From Clostridioides difficile (lineage in GTDB: Bacteria > Bacillota > Clostridia > Peptostreptococcales > Peptostreptococcaceae), in NCBI GenBank assembly GCA_012955965.1, contig JABBZI010000012.1, positions 56,867 to 120,866 of the forward strand: DNA of 64,000 nt. The letters run 5' to 3'. The position numbers and the translations under genes are program-made. A model generated the notes under the pieces. That model was not told where the DNA came from and searched no databases. It saw only the letters and a list, made by a program, of their open reading frames with translations. The number at the start of each line of letters is the position of its first letter. Within the stretch, counting starts at the first letter, position 1. Below, in pieces: positions 1 to 8,226 of the stretch.

Positions 1-224
1 GGGCAATTATAGCTATAGGTAAACAGGATATAAATATTGACTCTTTAATTCCAATAGACACTTATATAAAAATATTAGGAGCAAGTTCAGATCATATGAT
101 ATTAGATGTAAGTAACACAAAACATGATTATAAAGTAGGTGATAATGTGGAATTCTTATTAACTTATGGAGGTATCATGTCATCTAGTACAAGTGAATAC
201 GTTTCAAAAAAAATTATAGTGTAG
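1..224 (+). CDS. orr: Ornithine racemase, C-terminal fragment (5' end outside window)
   Basis: An open frame running in from the left edge (first complete codon at 3) gives 73 residues ending at TAG 222-224. The segment ILGASSDHMILDV is characteristic of the C-terminal beta domain of the YhfX/ornithine-racemase branch of PLP-dependent alanine racemases, and the following YKVGDNVEFLLTYGG fits the same domain. In clostridia that ferment ornithine, this racemase converts L- to D-ornithine for the aminomutase and sits next to an NhaC-type antiporter, which is the arrangement here (next gene 29 nt downstream). Only the C-terminus is visible, so the lysine that binds PLP cannot be checked. Another member of the alanine racemase fold is possible. 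Confidence 0.7.
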   Translation, partial: AIIAIGKQDINIDSLIPIDTYIKILGASSDHMILDVSNTKHDYKVGDNVEFLLTYGGIMSSSTSEYVSKKIIV

Positions 225-253
225 TGTTCAAATAATTAGGAGGAAATTACTTT

Positions 254-1675
254 ATGAAAGAGCGAGAATGTAGAAAAGCAAGTCTGTTTGATGCAATGAT
301 ACCAATTACTTGTTTGATATTATTTTTAAGCCTAGGAGTATTAGTATATGGTTCATCACCTCATGTGCCACTAATAGGAGCTGCAGCAGTAGCAGGACTT
401 GTAGCTGTATATAGGCTTGGATTTAAATGGAAAGACTTAGAGTTAAGTATGTTTAATAGTATAAAGATGGCAATGCAAGCAATCTTAATTATAATTATAA
501 TAGGCGTACTTATAGGAACTTGGATAGTAAGTGGAGTAGTTCCATGTATGATTTATTGGGGACTAAAAATTTTATCACCAAATATTTTTTTAGTGGCATC
601 AACATTAGTCTGTGCAATCGTATCTCTTGCAACTGGTTCATCTTGGAGTACAATGGGGACAGTGGGTGTAGCACTTTTAGGAATTGGTCAAAGTTTAGGG
701 ATGCCAGTTGGATTAATAGTGGGTTCTATAATATCTGGAGCTTACTTTGGAGATAAACTATCACCTTTATCTGAAACGACTAATTTAGCTCCAGCAATGG
801 CAGGAACAGATTTGTTTACACATATAAAATATATGTTATATTCAACTATACCATCATTATTAATTTGTTTAGTAATTTATGGTGTAATTGGAATGAAGTA
901 TTCAGGTCAAGCATTAGATATAAAACAGATAGAACTAATTAGGTCTACATTAGATTCTACATTTAATACTTTATCACCAGTATTATTATTAGCTCCAGTA
1001 ATAGTAATTGGATTGGTTGTGTTTAAAGTTCCTGCTATACCAGGACTTATAGTAGGTGCTATATTAGGAGTACTGTTTGCAGTAGTTTTCCAAGGAGAAT
1101 CTATGAAGACAATATTAGATGCGGCACAAAATGGATATGTTTCATCAACACAAATAGAAGAAGTAGATGCTTTATTGTCTAAAGGTGGGATTATGAATAT
1201 GATGTCTACAGTATCTTTAACAATATGCGCTCTATCTCTTGGAGGTATTTTAGAAAAAACAGGTATGCTTGAAGTGGTAGCATCTTCTTTACTAAGATTA
1301 GCGAAGGGTGTATTTGGAACAGTATTATGTACAATGGTAACGTGTACAGTTACTAACATAATAGCAGGAGAACAATACTTATCTATAGTTATACCAGGAA
1401 GAATGTATAATAAGGAATATAAAAAAAGAGGTATACACCCTAAAATGTTATCAAGGGCTTTAGAAGATAGTGGGACTTTAACTTCTCCATTAGTGCCATG
1501 GAATACATGTGGGGCATATATAACAGCTACATTAGGTGTATCAGCATTAACATATGGTCCATATGCATTATTAAATATTATAAACCCATTGGTGTCTCTA
1601 GTTTTAATTGCATGTAAATTTAAAGTAGCAAAAATAGAAGATGAACCTGAAACTTGTTTAAATTTTGATGTATGA
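254..1675 (+). CDS. NhaC-family Na+/H+ antiporter
   Basis: 473 residues, almost entirely hydrophobic, with about 11-12 predicted membrane segments. ATGSSWSTMGTVGVAL (near residue 127) and GAYFGDKLSPLSETTNLAPAMAG (162-184 region) are typical of NhaC antiporters, which exchange Na+ for H+ across the membrane. Some relatives carry organic substrates. A strong AGGAGG at 238-243 lies ten bases before the ATG. The gene follows the ornithine racemase fragment by 29 nt, so both are probably co-transcribed, and the transporter may support ornithine or amino-acid exchange in Stickland fermentation (inference). A clear terminator follows at 1772-1801. The substrate is not shown by the sequence. Confidence 0.85.
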   Translation: MKERECRKASLFDAMIPITCLILFLSLGVLVYGSSPHVPLIGAAAVAGLVAVYRLGFKWKDLELSMFNSIKMAMQAILIIIIIGVLIGTWIVSGVVPCMIYWGLKILSPNIFLVASTLVCAIVSLATGSSWSTMGTVGVALLGIGQSLGMPVGLIVGSIISGAYFGDKLSPLSETTNLAPAMAGTDLFTHIKYMLYSTIPSLLICLVIYGVIGMKYSGQALDIKQIELIRSTLDSTFNTLSPVLLLAPVIVIGLVVFKVPAIPGLIVGAILGVLFAVVFQGESMKTILDAAQNGYVSSTQIEEVDALLSKGGIMNMMSTVSLTICALSLGGILEKTGMLEVVASSLLRLAKGVFGTVLCTMVTCTVTNIIAGEQYLSIVIPGRMYNKEYKKRGIHPKMLSRALEDSGTLTSPLVPWNTCGAYITATLGVSALTYGPYALLNIINPLVSLVLIACKFKVAKIEDEPETCLNFDV

Positions 1676-1771
1676 CGTTAATAAGTTTAACTTTGCAGTT
1701 TTTATATTAACTTATTCTTTTAATATTAAAATTATTTGTATAAATTTTTCATAAAAAGGAGATTTGTTTTC

Positions 1772-1801
1772 AGACTTGCCTTAAAATTAGGCAAGTCTTT
1801 T
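1772..1801 (+). terminator. Rho-independent terminator after the nhaC-like gene
   Basis: Perfect 9-bp stem AGACTTGCC (1772-1780) / GGCAAGTCT (1790-1798) with a 9-nt loop and a short T run. It lies about 100 nt after the stop and closes the ornithine-related operon. Confidence 0.85.
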
Positions 1802-1931
1802 AAACATATATTAGTTAGAAGAGTATTGTGTACTTGATATGATAGAGAGATAATAATTAACTCGTTGTTATACAATTTATAGAGTGATATAATTTAGGAT
1901 AAATAAGAGAAGTAGATACAGGGGGAAACAC

Positions 1932-2288
1932 ATGGAAATATATGATATATTAACACGTTTTTATATTCAAGATATAGAAAAAGCAATACCTTTTTATGAG
2001 AATATTTTAAAAGAAAAATGCTCTCTACGTTTTTCTTATAAAGAAGTTGGATTGGAACTAGCACAGGTAGGAAATGTCTTACTATTATCTGGTTCTGATG
2101 ATGCTCTCAAACCATTTATAGAAACAAAATCTACTTTTATGGTTGACTCTGTTGATGAATGGAGAAGTTATCTATTAAAGAATGGAGCAGTTGTGGTAAG
2201 AGATAAGAAAAAAGTTCCTACAGGATATAATATGACAGTAAAACATCCAGATGGCACAATTGTAGAGTATGTTCAACATACAAAATAA
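1932..2288 (+). CDS. VOC-superfamily (glyoxalase/bleomycin resistance fold) protein
   Basis: 118 residues, the usual size of a single VOC domain built of two beta-alpha-beta-beta-beta repeats. The start DILTRFYIQDIEKAIPFYENIL and the end GYNMTVKHPDGTIVEYVQH are the standard first and last strands. The terminal E (about residue 112) fits a metal-ligand position of the family, but the first-strand His ligand of classic glyoxalase I is not evident. GGGGG at 1921-1925 precedes the ATG. It is monocistronic: a 256-nt gap lies upstream and a convergent MATE gene downstream. The function could be metabolite isomerisation, dioxygenase-like chemistry or small-molecule binding. The substrate is unknown. 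Confidence 0.75.
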   Translation: MEIYDILTRFYIQDIEKAIPFYENILKEKCSLRFSYKEVGLELAQVGNVLLLSGSDDALKPFIETKSTFMVDSVDEWRSYLLKNGAVVVRDKKKVPTGYNMTVKHPDGTIVEYVQHTK

Positions 2289-2322
2289 GATTAGTTAAAA
2301 ATAGAATAGAAGATTATTACAT

Positions 2323-2352
2323 AAAGGTGAACTCTGTATAAGATTCACCTTT
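2323..2352. terminator. Bidirectional terminator between VOC gene and MATE gene
   Basis: AAAGGTGAA (2323-2331) / TTCACCTTT (2344-2352), 9-bp stem and 12-nt loop, followed by TTTATT on the plus strand. It sits between convergent stops and can serve both genes. Confidence 0.75.
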
Positions 2353-3675
2353 TTATTCTTTTGAGATATAGAAAATAATGTATTGAAATAATACAACAGA
2401 AATCCAACCTATTCCAGTAGCAAATGCCACAGACTTTAGACCAAATCTTTGAATAAGCAAATAAGAAAGAATTACACGAATTGATATATGTAAGATAGTT
2501 CCAATTACAGGGTTGTTTACTTTACCACTTCCTCGGTACCAGCCAACAAAGGCGCTTCCTATAAAACATAAGACATAAAAAATAGAAATAGTTTTCATAT
2601 ATTCTACACCATTTATCATAATGTCATTATTTGTATTGCTCATCATAAGTCCAACAGTAGTTTTTGAAAAAAAGTACATTATTAAAGATAATCCAATTCC
2701 TAGACATACCAGAATAATCAATCCTGTATAAAATCCTTGCTTTGCTCTTTTTCTATCCTTATTTCCAGTATTTTGTGCAACAAATATAGATATAGCTTCA
2801 GCTCCACTATCTCCAAAAGAATTAGCAAACCCTTCAATTCTTGTTGTAGCAGTATATGCTGTAATCATATCTGTTCCCATTATATTTACAGCACCTTGTA
2901 CTAGTAGCTTTCCAATATATAGACTAGATTGGTGGAGAGCTGAGATTAAACTATAAGAGACAGTTAATTTTAATAATTTCCATTCAAACTTCATATCTTC
3001 TTTTTTAAATAAAAGAAATGAGATATTTTTTCTTATATAAGCAAAACAAAGAAGTGATGCAAGTGTCTGTGATAATACAGTTGCAAAGGCTGCTCCTTGA
3101 ATTCCAAAATTACACACTGCAACAAAAACCAAATCTAAAACAGTATTCATTATCATTGAAAACATTAAGATAATAAGAGCTGATTTAGTATTACCAACAG
3201 CTCTCAAAGTTGCTGATAACAGATTATAAAAATATGTTGCAATGAGTCCACAAAAAATAATATTTAAGTAAGATGTTGCTATACTTGCAACCTCATGTGG
3301 AGTATTAATTATGTTTAATAGTGGAGATAGCATGAATATTGAGCATATACTTAATACAAAAGTTAATGTAGCTCCGAAAATGGTTGCTAAAAAAGATTCC
3401 TTTCTAAATGAAGATAAGTCATTGGCACCATAGAAATGTGCAAATATAATTGAAATACCTGTGCAACTTCCACTTAGTATAAATATAAAAAGATTCATAA
3501 TAGTACCGGCTACACCTACAGCAGCAAAAGCAGTTTGGCTTACAAATCTACCAACTATAATAGCATCAATAGTATTGTAAAGTTGTTGAAGTATATTTCC
3601 TAAAAGCAATGGGAGCATAAGTATGAACAATTCTCTTTTTATATTTCCCTCTGTTAAGTTAGTTGTATATTTCAT
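2353..3675 (-). CDS. MATE-family multidrug efflux transporter
   Basis: 440 residues with about 12 membrane helices. The opening ELFILMLPLLLGNILQQLYNTIDAIIVGRF is the classic MATE N-terminus, and the internal pseudo-repeat is visible (ALHQSSLYIGKLLVQGAVNIMGTDMITAYT in the second half). These cation-coupled antiporters expel drugs and dyes from the cytoplasm. The gene diverges from a LysR-type regulator with 120 nt between the starts, which suggests that the regulator controls it. The length is at the short end for the family (about 450). The substrate cannot be inferred. Confidence 0.9.
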   Translation of the reverse strand: MKYTTNLTEGNIKRELFILMLPLLLGNILQQLYNTIDAIIVGRFVSQTAFAAVGVAGTIMNLFIFILSGSCTGISIIFAHFYGANDLSSFRKESFLATIFGATLTFVLSICSIFMLSPLLNIINTPHEVASIATSYLNIIFCGLIATYFYNLLSATLRAVGNTKSALIILMFSMIMNTVLDLVFVAVCNFGIQGAAFATVLSQTLASLLCFAYIRKNISFLLFKKEDMKFEWKLLKLTVSYSLISALHQSSLYIGKLLVQGAVNIMGTDMITAYTATTRIEGFANSFGDSGAEAISIFVAQNTGNKDRKRAKQGFYTGLIILVCLGIGLSLIMYFFSKTTVGLMMSNTNNDIMINGVEYMKTISIFYVLCFIGSAFVGWYRGSGKVNNPVIGTILHISIRVILSYLLIQRFGLKSVAFATGIGWISVVLFQYIIFYISKE

Positions 3676-3753
3676 AATAGCACCTCGTTAAAATTTAAGA
3701 TACCATTAGTTTACAGTCATATCAAATAATTGTAAAATGCCGTTTTTAGCCAT

Positions 3754-3779
3754 ATAATATAAATAAATATTTATATTAT
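3754..3779. promoter_or_regulatory. AT-rich palindrome in the MATE/lysR divergent region
   Basis: ATAATATAAATA (3754-3765) and TATTTATATTAT (3768-3779) form perfect 12-bp arms around a 2-nt centre, 16 nt before the LysR start. It contains T-N11-A spacings expected of LysR sites. It is a candidate autoregulatory operator, but it is all A/T, so chance is a real alternative. Confidence 0.45.
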
Positions 3780-3795
3780 GAATTGAGGTAATGCT

Positions 3796-4692
3796 ATGAC
3801 AGAACTTGAAATACAAGCATTTTTGACTGTTATAAAATTAGGTAGTATTTCTGCCGCTGCTGAAAGTTTATATGTTACTCAGCCAGCATTAAGTAGAAGA
3901 ATAAATGCATTAGAAACAGAACTAGGATACAAGTTAATTAGAAGAAAAAAAGGTATACGAATATCAGAGTTGACAGAAGAGGGAAAAGCATTTGTACCAA
4001 TTGCAGAAAAATATAAAAATCTTTTACAAGAAGCCAAGTCTATAACTAAAATGGATAGAAGTAAAATTCTAAACATATCCTCTATAGGGAGTGTAAGTTC
4101 ATATATACTTCCAGATGTATTTTCATGCTTTATGAACACATATCCAGAATATAATATAAACTTTTACAATTATCATTCTTATGAAGCATATGATTACATT
4201 TCAAAAGGAGAAGCAGATATAGCACTTATTTCTGATGATATGTTTTTTAATAATATAGAGACAATACCAATATTTAAAGAAGCTATGTTACTAGTAACAA
4301 GTTATGGTTCAAAATATAAAAGTGAGTTACATCCTTCTATCTTAGATGTTGCTGATGAGATAAGGCTTCCGTGGAATCCTGAATATGATTTATGGCACAA
4401 TTTTTGGTTTCGTTCAACTCTTCAACCTAAAGTATTTCTAGACCAGATGTCACTTTTGGAGTACTTTATGAGGCAAGAAAATGTGTGGGCTATTGTGCCA
4501 GTGTCAGTAGCATACCATCTTAAAGAAATATCAAATATCGAAATACATTATATAAAAGATGCACCTCCAGATAGATTTATTTATTACTTAATTAAGGAAT
4601 CTAGTAAGAAAGAAATAATAAATAATTTTTTAGATTTACTAAATGAAAAATTATTGAAAATTAAAGGGTTAGAGTCTTTAATTAAAAAGTAA
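3796..4692 (+). CDS. LysR-family transcriptional regulator
   Basis: 298 residues, the normal LTTR length. The N-terminal helix-turn-helix is unmistakable (MTELEIQAFLTVIKLGSISAAAESLYVTQPALSRRINALETELG, residues 1-44). It is followed by a linker helix and a periplasmic-binding-like effector domain (about 90-290). The effector part has several aromatic residues (HNFWFRSTLQPKVFL). It is divergent from the MATE pump, and local control of that gene is the simplest reading. The ligand is unknown. Confidence 0.88.
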   Translation: MTELEIQAFLTVIKLGSISAAAESLYVTQPALSRRINALETELGYKLIRRKKGIRISELTEEGKAFVPIAEKYKNLLQEAKSITKMDRSKILNISSIGSVSSYILPDVFSCFMNTYPEYNINFYNYHSYEAYDYISKGEADIALISDDMFFNNIETIPIFKEAMLLVTSYGSKYKSELHPSILDVADEIRLPWNPEYDLWHNFWFRSTLQPKVFLDQMSLLEYFMRQENVWAIVPVSVAYHLKEISNIEIHYIKDAPPDRFIYYLIKESSKKEIINNFLDLLNEKLLKIKGLESLIKK

Positions 4693-4917
4693 AAGTTATA
4701 TTAAACTATTGAACTAAAAATTAATTATGAGGTTAAGACATTATTTTGGAAACAATTATTATTAGGATTGGAAAACATATAAGGAAATTATTAAGTATAC
4801 TATAGTAAATATAAAGTACATATAGAAATAAATTTGTTTAAAAAAGAGCAAGATTCATTAAATATGACTAAGTGATGATTGATATAATGTTGCATGGATA
4901 AAAGGAGGAGAGCTGCA

Positions 4918-5772
4918 ATGTCTTATAAAGTAATTAATGTCATAACAGTTATTGACTATATAGAGGAGCATTTATCAGATAGGCTGGATTTAGATATAGT
5001 TGCTAATGCTATCCATTATTCAAAATATCACTTACATAGAACTTTCACATCTTCTGTTGGATTAACAATGCATGATTATATAAAACGAAGAAAATTAACA
5101 GAAGCAGCAAAATTATTGGTATTTTCAAAGAAACCAATAATTGAAATTGCATTGATAGCTGGATATGAAAGTCAACAGGCATTCACTTCTATATTTAAAG
5201 CTATGTACAAAAAATCTCCAAATAAATATCGAAAAGAACAAGAATTTTATCCTTTGCAGCTAAGATTTGTTTTGAAAAAAGACGATTTATTTTCAAAAAA
5301 CGTGTTAGAGTTGGAAAAAGAAATTAAACTTGCAAATATGTCTGATATACCATTGTGGATGAATTTAGTCCGATTAGTCATAGATGGATTTCCAAATTTG
5401 CAAGAGGAAGAATATATTTCTCAATTGGAACAGTATATTTTAGAAGAAAGAGCCTTGATATTAAAGCTTAATAATATTGCTATTGCAAATATGATATTTA
5501 ATAGAGAAACTAGAAGTATTGATTTTTTTGGTATACATCCACAATATCGTAATTCAGATATTGCACAAGTGTTTTTGAAGAAAGTTATTGAAGATTTCTT
5601 AATAGATACAGATATCTCAATTACTACCTTTCGAGAGGGTGACAAAGCCGATACAGGGCATAGAGATATGATAAAGAAGTTGGGATTTGCAGAAGCAGAG
5701 TTGCTTGTGGAATTTGGATATCCTACTCAAAAATTTGTCATGACTTCTGTAGATAAAAAGAACAATAAATAG
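4918..5772 (+). CDS. AraC-family regulator fused to a GNAT-like acetyltransferase domain
   Basis: An upstream in-frame ATG at 4894 lies ahead of AAAGGAGGAG, so the internal ATG at 4918 (protein begins MSYKVINVIT), properly spaced after that site, is the likelier start, giving 284 residues. Residues about 8-105 are the double HTH of AraC/XylS proteins (IEEHLSDRLDLDIVANAIHYSKYHLHRTF; IAGYESQQAFTSIFKAMYKKSPNKYRK). The C-terminal half resembles an N-acetyltransferase (NRETRSIDFFGIHPQYRNSDIAQVFLKKVI, where FGIHPQYR-N-IA stands in for the acetyl-CoA loop). Such fusions often sense or modify a drug or amine. It is monocistronic, with the helicase gene starting 78 nt later. Whether the acetyltransferase is active is unclear. 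Confidence 0.75.
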   Translation: MSYKVINVITVIDYIEEHLSDRLDLDIVANAIHYSKYHLHRTFTSSVGLTMHDYIKRRKLTEAAKLLVFSKKPIIEIALIAGYESQQAFTSIFKAMYKKSPNKYRKEQEFYPLQLRFVLKKDDLFSKNVLELEKEIKLANMSDIPLWMNLVRLVIDGFPNLQEEEYISQLEQYILEERALILKLNNIAIANMIFNRETRSIDFFGIHPQYRNSDIAQVFLKKVIEDFLIDTDISITTFREGDKADTGHRDMIKKLGFAEAELLVEFGYPTQKFVMTSVDKKNNK

Positions 5773-5850
5773 CAATAATGATTAAAAACTCCAAAATATA
5801 ATTAAGTATAATGGTTCAATATAAGTACTTAATTAACAAGGAGGATTTAA

Positions 5851-7965
5851 ATGTCTAAAAATAAACAGGTAGTAAATTTTGATTCTATTGTATCTGATTA
5901 TAAACATAACATGTATGAACATGATACAGAGCTATTAACTTCTTTTCCAGATGAGATTGTACACCTAATAGATATAAATAATAAGATAGAAGACGCTTTT
6001 AATAAAGCTGCTAATTTTGTTGGAAAACTTGATAGAGATTATATGGAAGCTAAAATGTATATGGTAAAAAATCGGGGCGAAATAGACCCACATGAAATGT
6101 TTCAAAATGAACAATCACTAAAACAAATAGATAACTATGGAGCTTTTATGGTGAAAGTTCGAGATAAGATTGATAAAATTAAAGATTCTCCATACTTTGC
6201 TAGAATAGATTTTAGATTGAAAGATGTGGATGATGAGTATAAATACTACATAGGAAGATTTGCATTTGACTGTGAAGATGAACTGTTAATACTTGATTGG
6301 CGTTCTCCAATTGCTAGTATGTTTTATGATTATGAAATAGGAGTAGCGGGATATGATGCGCCAATAGGATGGGTGGATGGAGAAATAACAAGGAAGCGAC
6401 AATTTAAAATCAAAAATGGGAAATTGGAATACGCATTAGAAAGTTCTATCAATATACAAGATGATATTCTTCAAAAAGAACTTAGTCATACTTCAGACGA
6501 AAAAATGAAGTCAATTATTTCAACAATACAAAAAGAACAAAATCAAATTATCAGAAATGATAAAGCTGATACATTGATTATTCAAGGGGTAGCTGGTTCT
6601 GGTAAAACATCTATAGCATTACATAGAATTGCTTTTCTTCTTTATAGATTTAAAGATAAAATATCAGCAAATAATGTAATTATCCTATCACCTAATAAAG
6701 TTTTTGGAGACTATATTTCCAACGTTCTACCAGAACTCGGAGAAGAACCATTATGTGAATTAAGTTTTGAAAATATAGCAGAAGTACAATTAGAGAGAAT
6801 AATTAACTTTGAAAGTGAGAGAGACCCATTAGAAACAAATGATGCTAAATTGAGTGAAAGATTACGTTTTAAATCTACACTTGATTTTGTAAAACTTATG
6901 GATAGTTATGTAAAACAAATGCCTAATAAGGTTTTTGTTCCAGAAGATTATACTTTTGGAAGCTTCATAGCTAAAAGTGATTGGATACAGAGTAGATTTG
7001 ATGCATATAATAAATATCCAGTTAAGAGAAGACTAGAGAAGGTAGCTGAAGATATTCGTTATAGATTTGAAACAGATAATATTATGGAAGAAGATTTACC
7101 AAGAGTAAAAAGTATACTTAAGAGCTTAAATGGAATGTTGAAAATAAAAAATACCCTTGCACTGTATAAGGATTTCTTTAAGCAAATGAATATATCAAAC
7201 ATGTTTGTAATGCCAGAAAAGAAAACACTTGAATGGTCAGATGTATATCCATTTATATATATCCACGCTGCATATGAAGGATTACAAGAAGATAAGGTTA
7301 TAAGGCATATTGTTATTGATGAGATGCAGGATTATACACCTATTCAATATGCTGTAATAAACTTGCTTTTTAAGTGTAAAAAGACTATTCTTGGAGATTT
7401 TGGACAATTAGTTAATCCCAATCATACTCACACACTAGATGATATGAAACAACTATATGATGATGGGGAACTAGTTATGTTGAACAAGAGTTACCGTTCT
7501 ACTTTTGAGATTATTAATTTCACAAAAAAGATTCAAGACATATCTTCATTAGAGCCTATTGAGCGACATGGCGAAGAACCAGCTTTATTAAAATGTAATA
7601 ACGAACAAGATGAGATAAATAAGATAAAAATAGAAATCGAAGAATTTAAAAAGAGTGATAATGCTACTCTTGGTATCATATTAAAGACAGATAATGAGGC
7701 TAATGCTATATATGATGTGTTAAGACAAGAATACAGTGTTCACTTAATATCTTCTGAAAGTTCTAGTTTTACAAAAGGAGTATCCATAACTTCTGTTAAA
7801 ATGTCAAAAGGTTTAGAGTTTGATGAAGTTATTGTGCCTTCAGTAAATAATAAAACATATTATAGTGATTATGACCGCAGTTTATTGTATGTTGCTTGTA
7901 CACGAGCTATGCACAAACTTAAGTTAACATATGTTGGTACATTAACTCAACTTATAAGCATGTAG
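5851..7965 (+). CDS. helD: HelD-like RNA polymerase-associated helicase (superfamily 1, UvrD/Rep-like)
   Basis: 704 residues. The N-terminal 100 residues are charged and helical, as expected for the coiled coil HelD inserts into the RNA polymerase secondary channel. PYFARIDF, YYIGRF and LILDWRSPIASMFYDYE are HelD signatures. Walker A is GVAGSGKTS (about 246-254). Walker B is VIDEMQDYTP (about 490). The late motifs SYRST, TSVKMSKGLEFDEVI and LYVACTRAMHKL are present. HelD-family proteins remove or recycle stalled RNA polymerase, and some actinobacterial relatives give rifamycin tolerance. A clear AGGAGG stands before the ATG. It is transcribed alone and ends at a long hairpin. The neighbouring minus-strand UvrA-like ATPase makes an antibiotic-tolerance context plausible (inference). 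Confidence 0.85.
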   Translation: MSKNKQVVNFDSIVSDYKHNMYEHDTELLTSFPDEIVHLIDINNKIEDAFNKAANFVGKLDRDYMEAKMYMVKNRGEIDPHEMFQNEQSLKQIDNYGAFMVKVRDKIDKIKDSPYFARIDFRLKDVDDEYKYYIGRFAFDCEDELLILDWRSPIASMFYDYEIGVAGYDAPIGWVDGEITRKRQFKIKNGKLEYALESSINIQDDILQKELSHTSDEKMKSIISTIQKEQNQIIRNDKADTLIIQGVAGSGKTSIALHRIAFLLYRFKDKISANNVIILSPNKVFGDYISNVLPELGEEPLCELSFENIAEVQLERIINFESERDPLETNDAKLSERLRFKSTLDFVKLMDSYVKQMPNKVFVPEDYTFGSFIAKSDWIQSRFDAYNKYPVKRRLEKVAEDIRYRFETDNIMEEDLPRVKSILKSLNGMLKIKNTLALYKDFFKQMNISNMFVMPEKKTLEWSDVYPFIYIHAAYEGLQEDKVIRHIVIDEMQDYTPIQYAVINLLFKCKKTILGDFGQLVNPNHTHTLDDMKQLYDDGELVMLNKSYRSTFEIINFTKKIQDISSLEPIERHGEEPALLKCNNEQDEINKIKIEIEEFKKSDNATLGIILKTDNEANAIYDVLRQEYSVHLISSESSSFTKGVSITSVKMSKGLEFDEVIVPSVNNKTYYSDYDRSLLYVACTRAMHKLKLTYVGTLTQLISM

Positions 7966-8062
7966 ATTATATTTTATATGTATTTATTATTGTAACTATA
8001 AATTGGGACAAAGATTCATCAGTAAATCAATAAAAAATAATACTTATGAATTTATAAAAAAT

Positions 8063-8116
8063 AAAAGCTATAAATTACATTTGAAATTTTATAAAATTTT
8101 GTGATTTATAGCTTTT
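8063..8116. terminator. Long hairpin terminator between helD and the uvrA-like gene
   Basis: AAAAGCTATAAAT (8063-8075) pairs perfectly with ATTTATAGCTTTT (8104-8116), and an inner AAATTTTA/TAAAATTT pairing lengthens it. It lies in the 261-nt convergent gap and can act in both directions. Nothing else was seen in that gap. Confidence 0.7.
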
Positions 8117-8226
8117 ATAATGTTAATTTCTTTTAAAATAAAGTTAAACTTTAAATTTATGAACTAAAACAAAGTAGTAATATATATGTAATAGTTCTTA
8201 ATCTCTTAATAGTAGTATTATATTAT

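Noticed and set aside
4894..4917. ATG at 4894 as the AraC start
   Set aside because: The ribosome binding site AAAGGAGGAG lies downstream of it, inside the supposed coding sequence.
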